A DNA stretch of 64,000 nt, taken from the NCBI GenBank assembly GCA_044371425.1, contig JBILTR010000024.1, positions 1 through 64,000 on the forward strand, written 5' to 3'. How positions within the stretch are numbered: the stretch's first letter is position 1; each line of letters begins with the position of its first letter. The DNA is from JBEISR01 sp044371425 (lineage in GTDB: Bacteria; Planctomycetota; Planctomycetia; Pirellulales; Pirellulaceae). Of this stretch, positions 26,103 through 34,798 are shown piece after piece. The translations under genes and the position numbers were made by a program. Below the pieces are notes generated by a model. That model did no database searches. It worked only from the letters and a program-made list of their open reading frames with translations, and was not told the origin of the DNA.

Positions 26103-27431
26103 ATGGAGAAAACCAAGGTAGCGATTGTCGGCATGGGAACGGTGGGTACCGGGGTGGCTCGGTTGCTGCTGGACCATGGAGACCGCACGGCGCGGCATGC
26201 GGGCCGCACGCTTTGGCTCCAAAAGGCGGTGGTTCGCGATTTGACGAAGCGGCGGGAGATCGACTTGCCGCAGGGGGTGCTGACCGACTGCATCGAAGAG
26301 GTGCTTGGGGATCCGGAGATCCATGTGGTGGCGCATCTGGTGGGGGGGTTGGAGCCGGCCCGGACGATCATCTTGCGGTTGCTAGAGTCGGGTAAGGATG
26401 TGGTGACGGCCAACAAGGCGCTCTTGGCCGAGCATGGTGGGGAGTTGTTTGATCGGGCGCGGGCGCTAGGGCGATCGATTGCATTTGAGGCATCGGTCGG
26501 GGGTGGTGTGCCGATCATCACCAACATCAGCCAGTGCTTTTCGGCCAATCAGATTCTGGCGATTCGCGGCATCCTCAACGGGACTAGCAACTTCATCGTC
26601 ACGCAGATGGATGAGGGAGGGATGACCTACCAGGAGGCGCTGGAAGCGGCGCAGCGTCTGGGTTATGCCGAGGCGGATCCGACGATGGACGTCGACGGCA
26701 GCGACGCCGCGCAGAAACTGGCCATCCTGGCTCATTTGGCTTTTGGGGCGCGGGTGCATTGGCGCGATATCCCGAGGGTGGGGATTGAGCAGTTGCAGGC
26801 GCGGGATCTTCAGTATGCAGCGCAGTTGGGTTATCGCGTGAAGCTGTTGGCATCCGCGCGCTGGACCGACAGCGGGCTGGAGTTGCATGTGTCTCCAACG
26901 CTTCTGAAAAAGGGGAGGCCGCTGGCGGAGGTGCGCGGGCCCTACAACGGATTTGCGGTGGTGGGGGACGCCGTGGGGGACTTGTTCTTCCATGGCCAGG
27001 GGGCAGGTCAGATGCCCACCGCATCGGCCGTGGTCGCCGATATGATCGACACCGCCGTGGGGCGCACTGGGATCACGTTTCGGACGCTGGCACTCTGGTC
27101 GCAGCGCCCGGCTGCTGTCGATCTTCGCGCGCATGAGGATCTTCTGGGGCGTTATTACCTGCGGTTCCAGGTGAAGGATCGTCCCGGGGTGTTGGGCCAG
27201 ATCGCCAGCTTGCTGGGCAAGCACGGGATTTCGATTTCCTCGGTGATTCAGGAAGAGCATGGAAGTTCCAGCGAACCGGTACAGACGGTTTCGCTGGTGA
27301 TCATGACCTACGATGCTTCGGAAGGGGCATCGCGGCGAGCGGTCGAGGAGATCGAGCGATTGGAGTCGATTGATGGGCCATGCGTTCGGATGCGTGTGGC
27401 GGAGAGTCTGCACAAGGAATTGGCGCGATGA
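26103..27431 (+). CDS. hom: homoserine dehydrogenase with ACT domain
   Basis: The 442-aa enzyme reduces aspartate semialdehyde to homoserine. It has a Rossmann start (VAIVGMGTVGTGVARLL), the KDVVTANKALLAEHG strand, the family core ASVGGGVPIITNISQ and GILNGTSNFIVTQM, GYAEADPTMDVDGSDAAQKLAILA, and a C-terminal ACT domain (YYLRFQVKDRPGVLGQIASLLGKHGISISSVIQ) for feedback control by an amino acid, probably threonine. Its stop overlaps the start of the next gene in ATGA. Confidence 0.96.
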   Translation: MEKTKVAIVGMGTVGTGVARLLLDHGDRTARHAGRTLWLQKAVVRDLTKRREIDLPQGVLTDCIEEVLGDPEIHVVAHLVGGLEPARTIILRLLESGKDVVTANKALLAEHGGELFDRARALGRSIAFEASVGGGVPIITNISQCFSANQILAIRGILNGTSNFIVTQMDEGGMTYQEALEAAQRLGYAEADPTMDVDGSDAAQKLAILAHLAFGARVHWRDIPRVGIEQLQARDLQYAAQLGYRVKLLASARWTDSGLELHVSPTLLKKGRPLAEVRGPYNGFAVVGDAVGDLFFHGQGAGQMPTASAVVADMIDTAVGRTGITFRTLALWSQRPAAVDLRAHEDLLGRYYLRFQVKDRPGVLGQIASLLGKHGISISSVIQEEHGSSSEPVQTVSLVIMTYDASEGASRRAVEEIERLESIDGPCVRMRVAESLHKELAR

Positions 27432-28678
27432 AGACAGTGATCATCATTCCGGATGGTTGTGCCGATGAGCCGTTGGAGGAGCTTGGGGGGAAGACGCCGT
27501 TGCAGGCCGCTGAGCTTCCAGCGATGGACGAGGTAGCGGCGATGGGGGTGGTTGGGGCTGCAGACAATGTTCCATCCCATCTTCCGGCTGGAAGTGAAGT
27601 CGCCAACATGAGCCTTCTGGGATACGACCCGAATCGGTACTTTACCGGGCGGGCGCCGATCGAAGCGGCCGCGCGTGGAATTGTCCTGCACCCGGGCGAT
27701 TGGGCGGTTCGCTGCAATCTGGTGCATATCGTCGAGCAGGTGATGGTGGACTTCACGGCGGGGCATATCGGCACCGAGGAGTCGGCGGAGCTTTTGGGGA
27801 GCCTTCAGGAGGCGGCAGGGGACAGGACGCTGGAGTTTGTTCCGGGGGTCAGTTACCGGAACCTCCTGATCGCTCGGCGCGCCGGCGGATGGCCCGTTCC
27901 CTTTTCGCAGGAGACCAGGACGCTGGCACCGCATGATCTGACCGACCTGCCGGTGTCGGATGCCTACCCAAGGGGTCCCGGAAGCGATTTGCTGGCGCGG
28001 ATCATGGAGGTCAGTCACTCCTGTTTCGCAGGCCATCCAGTCAACCTTCGAAGGGCTCAGAAAGGGCTTCGCACCGCGACGGAGGTCTGGCTGTGGGGGC
28101 AGGGGCAATCGCCGCAGTTGCCACCTTTTGCGGAGGTGTATGGAGCACCTGGGTCCTCTCCAAGTGGCGTGATGATCACCGCAGTCGATCTCCTGCGAGG
28201 GTTGGCGGCGCTGGTTGGCTGGGATCGCCGAGAGGTCGAGGGAGCGACCGGGTATCTGGATACCGACTATGGAGCCAAGGGGAGAGCTGCGATCGAGTGC
28301 CTGGATCGGTATGACATTGTCTGCGTCCACATCGAGGCGCCGGATGAAGCGAGCCATGAAGGTCGGGTCGACGCGAAGATCGAAGCGCTCCAGTCGATCG
28401 ATAGCAAGATCGTCGGACCGATTCACCGGGCGTTGCGTGACCGGGGCTCGTACCGTCTGTTGGTTACACCGGACCACCCGACTCCCGTCGCGACCAAGAA
28501 GCACTCGCATGGTCTGGTTCCAGTAGCGATCTGCGGCACTGGGATTGCAGCGGATCGATGGGATGCCTACCACGAGCTGCATGCGCAGCAGTCGCCGCTT
28601 CGATGGACGGAAGGATGGCGGATGATGGGTTGTTTGATGAATCCTCAGTGGGATGGCAGTCCAACTGGATCGGTTTGA
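27428..28678 (+). CDS. apgM: ApgM-family phosphoglycerate mutase-like protein, probable homoserine kinase
   Basis: The 416-aa protein belongs to the archaeal-type cofactor-independent phosphoglycerate mutase family of the alkaline phosphatase superfamily: IIIPDGCADEP, GSEVANMSLLGYDP (nucleophile Ser), APIEAAARGI, CVHIEAPDEASHEG and LLVTPDHPTP (metal ligands). Members placed between hom and lysC, as here, are predicted to act as homoserine kinase, filling the missing step of threonine synthesis. No thrB-type kinase is nearby. The role comes from context; the fold is certain. Confidence 0.85.
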   Translation: MKTVIIIPDGCADEPLEELGGKTPLQAAELPAMDEVAAMGVVGAADNVPSHLPAGSEVANMSLLGYDPNRYFTGRAPIEAAARGIVLHPGDWAVRCNLVHIVEQVMVDFTAGHIGTEESAELLGSLQEAAGDRTLEFVPGVSYRNLLIARRAGGWPVPFSQETRTLAPHDLTDLPVSDAYPRGPGSDLLARIMEVSHSCFAGHPVNLRRAQKGLRTATEVWLWGQGQSPQLPPFAEVYGAPGSSPSGVMITAVDLLRGLAALVGWDRREVEGATGYLDTDYGAKGRAAIECLDRYDIVCVHIEAPDEASHEGRVDAKIEALQSIDSKIVGPIHRALRDRGSYRLLVTPDHPTPVATKKHSHGLVPVAICGTGIAADRWDAYHELHAQQSPLRWTEGWRMMGCLMNPQWDGSPTGSV

Positions 28679-28747
28679 TGGTGTTGGGATGGAAGCGTGC
28701 AGGGATCCAGGGCGTCTGGAATCTGGCATACAAGGGATGAGGACACG

Positions 28748-30529
28748 ATGGGACTGATCGTTCAGAAATTTGGTGGCACCAGCGTTGCGGATTCCGAGAA
28801 GATCCAGGCAGCGGCACGCAAGGCGATTCGCGCGCAGCGGGACGGCAATCGGGTGGTGGTGGTGGTTAGTGCCATGGGGCACAACACCGACCATCTGATC
28901 GATCTGGCGCACCAGGTCAGCGACAATCCACCGGCCCGCGAGATGGACATGCTGCTGAGCACTGGGGAGCAGGTCAGCGTGGCTTTGATGGCGATGGCGG
29001 TCCATGCGTTGGGCGCCAAGGCGGTCTCGCTGACCGGGGCTCAGATCGGCATCCACACCGATAGCTCCTATACCAAGGCGCGAATCCGCAAGATTTCCAC
29101 CGAACGGATCCGGCAGTTGCTGGACGAAGGGAACATCGTCATCGCTGCTGGGTTTCAGGGGATCGACGAGAACTACAACATCACCACGCTGGGTCGGGGA
29201 GGCAGCGACACGACTGCGGTGGCGCTGGCCGCTGTGCTCCACGCCGATGCATGCGAGATCTTCACCGACGTCGATGGAGTCTACACGACCGACCCGCGGC
29301 AGCTTCCTGAGGCGCGGCAGATGAGCCAGATCAGCTATGACGAGATGCTGGAGCTGGCTAGTCTTGGGGCGGGAGTGATGCACAACCGATCGATCGAGTT
29401 CGCCAAAAAATTCGGTGTCCCGATCCGCGTGCGAAGCAGTTTTTCGGATGTCGAAGGGACCATGATCGTCGACCAGCCGGAAAGCGATGCGGTGGGGGTT
29501 TGCGGAGCGGCGATCAGCCGCAACGAAGCGCGGGTGACCGTGCGACACGTACCCGATCGGCCAGGGAGCAGTTATGAACTGTTCCAGCGATTGGCGGCGC
29601 ATAAGCTGAACGTCGATATGATCGTCCAGAACCTGGGCGAAGAGGGTTATGCCGATCTCTCCTTCACCGTGCCTCGCGAGGAGCTCAAGACGGCGCTGCA
29701 AGCAATCGAGCAGGCGCGAACGGTCCTTGGCGAGATCGACGTCACCTACGATGATGCGGTCGCCAAGATTTCTGTCGTCGGCCTGGGGATGGCTCGACAG
29801 ACCGGCGTCGCACAAAAGATGTTTCATGCCTTGGCGGCTGCGAATGTCAATATCCAGATGATCACCACCAGCGAGATCAAGATCAGCGTTCTGGTACAGC
29901 GGAGTGAGGCTCTGGCGGCTTTGCGAGCGGTGCATCAGGCATTTGAACTCCACGAAAAGCCCCCGCAGGCGCGAGTTTGGACCGGCCACGCTGCATCTTC
30001 CGGAGCCGATGCCGATGTGGGGGAGGTTGTCGAGCGATTGCGGGCGCTGGATATGGAGCAATTGACGCTGGAGGATATCGAACTGTCGGGAGATCAAGCG
30101 CGGGTGACGCTGGTGGGGGTTCCCGATCAGCCTGGCCTCGCCGATGCAGTCTTTCAGGCGGTCGCGGATTCGGGAATCTTTGTCGATATGATCGTCCAGA
30201 CCTGCGACGGCTATCAGGGGGATACCAGCATCAGCTTCACCGTACCCGAAGGGCAGTTGGAACGATGCCGACAGATCGTCGAGAATCTTCCGATGCGGTT
30301 TCGCAAGATCACCACCAGCAAGCAGATCGCCAAGCTTTCGGTAAGTGGCATCGGATTGCGAAGCCATACCAGCGTCGCGATCGGGATGTTTCGAGCCCTC
30401 GCGGAGGCAGGGATCAATGTGCAGATGATCAACACCAGTGAACTGCGAGTGAACGTCGTCGTGGAAGAAGCAGACGCGCAGCGCGGACTGGCGCAGTTGC
30501 GAGCGGTTTTTTCTGATGCGTTGATCTGA
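28748..30529 (+). CDS. lysC: aspartate kinase with four ACT domains
   Basis: The 593-aa enzyme phosphorylates aspartate, the first step to lysine, threonine and methionine. The kinase domain has VQKFGGTSVAD, STGEQVSVALM, TTLGRGGSDTTAVALAA and FTDVDGVYTTDPR. It is followed by two copies of the regulatory pair of ACT domains (PDRPGSSYELF near 280; VVGLGMARQTGV near 345; PDQPGLADAVF near 460; VSGIGLRSHTSV near 535). Most kinases have one pair, so this is about 180 residues longer than usual. GAGG lies 5 bases before the ATG. Confidence 0.95.
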   Translation: MGLIVQKFGGTSVADSEKIQAAARKAIRAQRDGNRVVVVVSAMGHNTDHLIDLAHQVSDNPPAREMDMLLSTGEQVSVALMAMAVHALGAKAVSLTGAQIGIHTDSSYTKARIRKISTERIRQLLDEGNIVIAAGFQGIDENYNITTLGRGGSDTTAVALAAVLHADACEIFTDVDGVYTTDPRQLPEARQMSQISYDEMLELASLGAGVMHNRSIEFAKKFGVPIRVRSSFSDVEGTMIVDQPESDAVGVCGAAISRNEARVTVRHVPDRPGSSYELFQRLAAHKLNVDMIVQNLGEEGYADLSFTVPREELKTALQAIEQARTVLGEIDVTYDDAVAKISVVGLGMARQTGVAQKMFHALAAANVNIQMITTSEIKISVLVQRSEALAALRAVHQAFELHEKPPQARVWTGHAASSGADADVGEVVERLRALDMEQLTLEDIELSGDQARVTLVGVPDQPGLADAVFQAVADSGIFVDMIVQTCDGYQGDTSISFTVPEGQLERCRQIVENLPMRFRKITTSKQIAKLSVSGIGLRSHTSVAIGMFRALAEAGINVQMINTSELRVNVVVEEADAQRGLAQLRAVFSDALI

Positions 30530-30551
30530 CCGACCTTGCTGTCGCTGAAGC

Positions 30552-30579
30552 TTTACACCGACTTTGGCAACACTATACT
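30552..30579 (+). promoter_or_regulatory. sigma-70-type promoter for the glycosyltransferase
   Basis: TTTACA (30552-30557) and TATACT (30574-30579) are separated by 16 bp, about 48 bp before the ATG at 30627. It suggests the glycosyltransferase is transcribed separately from lysC. Confidence 0.6.
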
Positions 30580-30626
30580 GAAACTCTTGTCGTCTTCAGC
30601 CATTTGCGATCCCAAGCGAGTTGTCC

Positions 30627-31610
30627 ATGCGGGTCAGTGTGATCATTCCGGCGTACAATCGGGCTTCGTTTCTTCCCGCCTGCATCGAGTCGATTCGAAA
30701 GTGCGGCGAGCCGGATGTGGAGATCATCGTCGTCGACGATGGCTCGAAGGATAACACCCGCGAAGTGGTGGAAAGCCTGCAGCCAGGCATCCGCTACATC
30801 TTTCAGGAGAATCGCGGACTCCCTGCGGCTCGCAATACCGGGATCCGGAACAGCTCGGGGAAGTACATCTCCTATCTCGATTCGGACGACACCTGGATTC
30901 CAGGAGCTGTGAGAACCATCGCCGATCAGCTGGATCGGCATCCGGAAATTGGGATGGTCTACGCCAACGCCAGCGTCGGCAATCCGGAGGATGGATTCCA
31001 GGATTGGTTTGAGTACACGAAGCGGTCGAGCACTCCCCAGGTGGAGAGCCAGCAGGTCGAGAAGGGCCTGGAGCTATTGGATAGCCCATCGCTTTATCGA
31101 GCGTTGCTGAGGATCAATCTGATCTTTACCGGAGCGGTGATGATCCGCCGCGAACTGGTGTTGTCCGAGGGGATGTTCGATGAGCGATTGAAGACGGGGG
31201 AGGACTGGGAAGTTTGGTTGAGGCTATTGCATCATTGCCGATTCGCTAGAAGTCATCTGCCGATGGCGGTCTATCTGAAGCACGATGGTGCGATGACAGC
31301 CGACAGTAGCTTCATGCAGCGCTCCTGGATTGAGGCTATTCGATTGCATTTGGAGAAGGCGACTGGCTTGCCGATTGGTCCAGAAGATCGTGTGTTGGCC
31401 GAACGGAAGCTAACGGATTTGCTTCGGGGATTCGCATGGGATACTTTTGCGATCGGAAGATATGCGGAAGCGAAGAAGCATTTTCGTGCCCTGATGCAGC
31501 AAGAGGGTTGGAGCCTGAAGAATCAGGCGATGCTTTGCCTGATGACCTTGCCCCCCTCGTGGGTCGAGGGGCTTCGCAACGCGAGGCGGAAGCTGTTGCG
31601 GACCGGCTGA
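30627..31610 (+). CDS. family 2 glycosyltransferase
   Basis: The 327-aa protein has the GT-A start VSVIIPAYNRASFLPACIESI, EIIVVDDGSKDNT, a QENRGLPAARNTGI acceptor-side block, the metal-binding SYLDSDDTW (D-x-D) and GEDWEVWLRLL, the ED-x(W) catalytic segment. It would add a sugar to a cell-surface glycan or lipid on the cytoplasmic face. No transmembrane helices are visible. TTG at 30621 is an alternative start. Confidence 0.9.
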   Translation: MRVSVIIPAYNRASFLPACIESIRKCGEPDVEIIVVDDGSKDNTREVVESLQPGIRYIFQENRGLPAARNTGIRNSSGKYISYLDSDDTWIPGAVRTIADQLDRHPEIGMVYANASVGNPEDGFQDWFEYTKRSSTPQVESQQVEKGLELLDSPSLYRALLRINLIFTGAVMIRRELVLSEGMFDERLKTGEDWEVWLRLLHHCRFARSHLPMAVYLKHDGAMTADSSFMQRSWIEAIRLHLEKATGLPIGPEDRVLAERKLTDLLRGFAWDTFAIGRYAEAKKHFRALMQQEGWSLKNQAMLCLMTLPPSWVEGLRNARRKLLRTG

Positions 31611-31674
31611 GATTCTTCGCGATGTGGCGATGGGCAACGCGGACAATGTCTTCTACGATTCGCACCCACGTCAG

Positions 31675-31753
31675 GTAGCCACCGCGGCCACGCGGTGGTT
31701 GTCTTCGGCTGACGTTGTTTCCGGATCATCCGCCATCTGGCGATGGTGGCTAG
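31675..31753 (+). repeat. 79-bp GTAGCC element, diverged full copy
   Basis: Same 79-bp length and two-hairpin structure as 24192-24270. The spacer is changed (TTGTCTTCGGCTGACGTTG), while both hairpins and the GTAGCCACC and GGTGGCTAG ends are kept. Confidence 0.88.
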
Positions 31754-31857
31754 GGGTTGGCGATTCCTTTCATCGACTTTGCTGGCCATACTCGTATTCG
31801 ATTGCTTGATCCAGATTCGAGTCCTTAGTCGCCGAATCCGAGTACGATCGCGATACG

Positions 31858-31893
31858 AAAAAAGCGTGCGTCCGTTCGGGGGACGCACGCTTT
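31858..31893 (-). terminator. rho-independent terminator of the oxidoreductase gene
   Basis: A 13-bp perfect stem (AAAGCGTGCGTCC / GGACGCACGCTTT) with a 7-nt loop is followed on the minus strand by six Ts. It starts 31 bp after the stop of the Gfo/Idh/MocA gene. Confidence 0.92.
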
Positions 31894-31923
31894 GGAGGTA
31901 TTCCTACTTCGACGGCTGGCGTC

Positions 31924-33318
31924 TCAGTACTCGGTATCGGTGACCAAACCTGGCTGAGGCACGGGGTATTTGCCATTGTCATCGGCCTTCAGGGGGCTTG
32001 GTCCGTTAAGGGTCAGTTGTTCGATACCAGGGGAGAAATCGTGTTCGCACTGGAGCATGTCATCGAAGGTGATGACCTGTCCGGTGTGGCAGGCCATCCG
32101 TCCCATCGAGGTCACGATGCTGGCCTTCACGCCGCGTTCGACTTCGTTGTAGGGCTTGTCGTCGCGGATGGCAGCGATCAGGTGATCCCATTCCAGTTGG
32201 TATGGATTGGCTTCTTGGGGTGGATACTGCCATGCGAGGTCCTTGGGGGTCATTCGCTGGCCTTTGTAGATGCGGCACTTGGCAGGGGTATGTCCTGCAC
32301 TGCTGATGACGGCTAGGCCCTTGGTGCCATGGGCGTAGCTGGCGAACTCCTGATGGCATCCGGGCATGATCCGGCCCTGGAGATCCATCTTGGAGCCATC
32401 TTCGAAGGTGTATTCGACCGAATAGGTATCGAAGTTCTGGTCGATGTTGTCGCCACGGAAGTGTCGGCCGCCCGATCCCTTCGCTTCGACGGGCCAGGGG
32501 TTGGAAAGCTGTGCTTCCTTCATCCAGCAGCATTCGTCGATATTGTGGATCAGGAAGTCGCTGAAGCCGCCTCCCGAGAGCCACAGGAAGGCGTGGAAGC
32601 GAGAGATCTGGTACATCAGTTCGCTGACTCCTTCCGGTTTGGGTCCGGTGGCGGCCGAACCGGTGGGGCCCGCCATCCGGTAGGCTCGCATCAGGATGAT
32701 GTCCCCGATTTCCCCGCCCGCGATGCGATCGAAAAGTTCTTTTCGGGCGTCGCAGTGTCGGCACATCAGGCCGACGCCTACCTTGAGATTCTTATCGACC
32801 GACTTTTTGGCCAATTCCAGCATCCGTCGACTTCCTGGGCCGTCGATCGTCACCGGCTTTTCCATGAAGACGTTCAGCCCTTTTTCGATGGCGTAGGAAA
32901 AATGGACCCAGCGGAAGGCTGGGGGAGTCGCCAGGATGACGACGTCGCCTGGTTTGAGTTGGTCCATCGCCTTTTTGTAGGCATCAAACCCGATGTAGCG
33001 ACGGTCTTCGGGGACATCGACCTTGTCCTTGAAACCGTTGGAGATCTGTTGGTAGCTGCTGCTGAGCTTGTCAGGGAACACGTCGGCCATGGCGACCAGG
33101 CGGATCGGTCCGTTGTTGACGGACAGGGCGTTGGAGGCAGCGCCGGTGCCGCGTCCTCCGCAGCCGACCAGGGCGACCTGGATCGTATTGTCTTCGGCGG
33201 CATGGACCGAGCGGGAGAGAAGGGAAGTGGCGACCAGGGAACCGGCAGTGGCTGCCGTTCCGGAGGTTTGGAGGAAACTACGTCGGCGCATCCCACGCGG
33301 GGCATCAGGAGAGGTCAT
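31924..33318 (-). CDS. Tat-exported Gfo/Idh/MocA family oxidoreductase
   Basis: The 464-aa protein starts with a twin-arginine signal (RRRSFLQTSGTAATAGSLVA, cleavage near SVHA-AE). A NAD(P)-binding domain follows (IQVALVGCGGRGTGAA, VILATPPAFRWVHFSYAIEKGLNVFMEKPVT with the EKP motif), then the substrate domain with the MYQISRFHAFLWLSGGGFSDFLIHNIDECCW block. Such proteins are abundant in planctomycetes and likely oxidise or epimerise sugars in the periplasm. The exact substrate is unknown. Confidence 0.92.
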   Translation of the reverse strand: MTSPDAPRGMRRRSFLQTSGTAATAGSLVATSLLSRSVHAAEDNTIQVALVGCGGRGTGAASNALSVNNGPIRLVAMADVFPDKLSSSYQQISNGFKDKVDVPEDRRYIGFDAYKKAMDQLKPGDVVILATPPAFRWVHFSYAIEKGLNVFMEKPVTIDGPGSRRMLELAKKSVDKNLKVGVGLMCRHCDARKELFDRIAGGEIGDIILMRAYRMAGPTGSAATGPKPEGVSELMYQISRFHAFLWLSGGGFSDFLIHNIDECCWMKEAQLSNPWPVEAKGSGGRHFRGDNIDQNFDTYSVEYTFEDGSKMDLQGRIMPGCHQEFASYAHGTKGLAVISSAGHTPAKCRIYKGQRMTPKDLAWQYPPQEANPYQLEWDHLIAAIRDDKPYNEVERGVKASIVTSMGRMACHTGQVITFDDMLQCEHDFSPGIEQLTLNGPSPLKADDNGKYPVPQPGLVTDTEY

Positions 33319-33395
33319 GGTGTGCCTTTCTTGGTATCAGACAGGAACGATCAGGGAGAATGCGAAACGATCGACGATGGCGAAGGTGCTGTGTC

Positions 33396-34490
33396 CTACT
33401 CCACCTTGGGCGTGGTCCGTTCCTTCTGCACCGGTTCGGACTTATCCCATTTGGCTTGATCTTCTTCGGGTGTAGGAGTCTGCAGGGGACGCACAATGCG
33501 AAAGCCAACATGGAGGGCATCGGTCAGGTACCAGATGCTGACGGGGACCTGGGGATCCTGTGCGATCCAGTCTTCGGTCGAACCTTCCCGAGCGGCGCTG
33601 CGGCATTGTTCGGGTTCCTTGTCCCAGCCACCGCCTCGCACCACGCGTGGGTAGAGCGTCATCGGGATGGCCAGAGGGTCTTTGCGCGTCGTTTCATCGA
33701 GTTCGGGGTACCCTTCTTCGGAGTATTGATCGAGCACCCATTCGGCAACGTTGCCGTGCATGTCGTGGAGTCCCCAGGGATTGGGTTTCTTCTTGCCGAC
33801 TTTTTTGTAAGCACCTTCCGAGTTGGCGGCATACCATGCATGTTCGTCCAGGAGGGCAGGGTCGTCTCCGAACGAGTAGGCGGTGGACGTTCCGGCGCGG
33901 CAAGCGTACTCCCATTCGGCTTCGGTGGGCAGTCGATAGAATCGACCGGTTTTTGCGGTGAGCCATTTGCAGAAGACGCGGGCGGCGTGCTGTGTCATGC
34001 AGATGGCCGGGTAGCCCTTCTTGCCCATGCCGAAGGTCATGTCGGTGTAGGGCTTGGTCGGTTGGCTGATCTGAAAGACATCGGCCAGATCATCGCGGGG
34101 GGTTCGAGCAAACTGGAATTGTTCGCGTCGGTAGATATCCAGATCGGCCATCCAGACTTCATACGCATCCCAGGTGATTTCGAACTTCGACATCCAAAAG
34201 GGAGAGATTTCAACAGTCCGTTGTGGACCTTCGCTGTCGTCTCGTCCTGCCTGGTCGTCGGGGCTGCCCATCTGGAAGCTACCGCCGGGGATCGGCAGCA
34301 TCTCCACCTTCACCTCGGTGTGTTCCAGGAGTTCCTTGTACGGCTTCATCGCTTCGGGCGTTGCCGCTTCTGCATCCGGTACTACCACCGCCGGTGGCGG
34401 CTCAAACGCCCCGAGAGGAAGAGTCGATATAGCCAGCAAGAGCAGAGATGTAAAGGAGCCGAGGAGGTTCCTCGGGAGAGGCAAAGGCAT
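33396..34490 (-). CDS. exported FGE/SUMF1-like protein
   Basis: The 364-aa protein begins with a signal peptide (LLGSFTSLLLLAISTLPLGA) and continues with the formylglycine-generating-enzyme fold: IPGGSFQMGSPDDQAGRDDSEGP, YPAICMTQHAARVFCKWLTAKTGRFYRLPTEAEWEYACRAGT, NPWGLHDMHGNVAEWVLD and RVVRGGGWDKEPEQCRSAAR. At the active-site region only one cysteine (EQCRSAAR) is evident, so it may not be a true sulfatase activator. It is separated by 77 bp from the oxidoreductase gene and may share its transcript. Confidence 0.88.
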   Translation of the reverse strand: MPLPLPRNLLGSFTSLLLLAISTLPLGAFEPPPAVVVPDAEAATPEAMKPYKELLEHTEVKVEMLPIPGGSFQMGSPDDQAGRDDSEGPQRTVEISPFWMSKFEITWDAYEVWMADLDIYRREQFQFARTPRDDLADVFQISQPTKPYTDMTFGMGKKGYPAICMTQHAARVFCKWLTAKTGRFYRLPTEAEWEYACRAGTSTAYSFGDDPALLDEHAWYAANSEGAYKKVGKKKPNPWGLHDMHGNVAEWVLDQYSEEGYPELDETTRKDPLAIPMTLYPRVVRGGGWDKEPEQCRSAAREGSTEDWIAQDPQVPVSIWYLTDALHVGFRIVRPLQTPTPEEDQAKWDKSEPVQKERTTPKVE

Positions 34491-34798
34491 GAACACGAGG
34501 TTTTCCTTGGAATGAAGTCGGCGGGATGTCCGGCCGGGAAGGGCGAAAACTGACTGGTCGTCGGTGGATGCCTTCGTTGGCGCAACGGACCAGGCCACTC
34601 CGGGGCGAACTATTTTACAATGACAGAAACTGGATCGCTTTGCAATGGATACCGAGGAGGGGCGGTTGCTGGCTGCCTGAGGAAAAAGAAGACAATAAGA
34701 GGCTTCACGGCGCCTTCGATCGCCGGAGTCGACCCGGGGGGATGGGGCGAGGTCGCGCGCGAGATGATGGACTAGGGGCCGAAACGAAAGGGATCCGG

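Noticed and set aside
27308..30367. 1019-codon open frame on the minus strand
   Set aside because: It lies entirely antisense to hom, apgM and lysC, whose family motifs are unmistakable, and its translation is compositionally biased (R/S/H/D) without domains. It is a shadow of GC-rich codon use.
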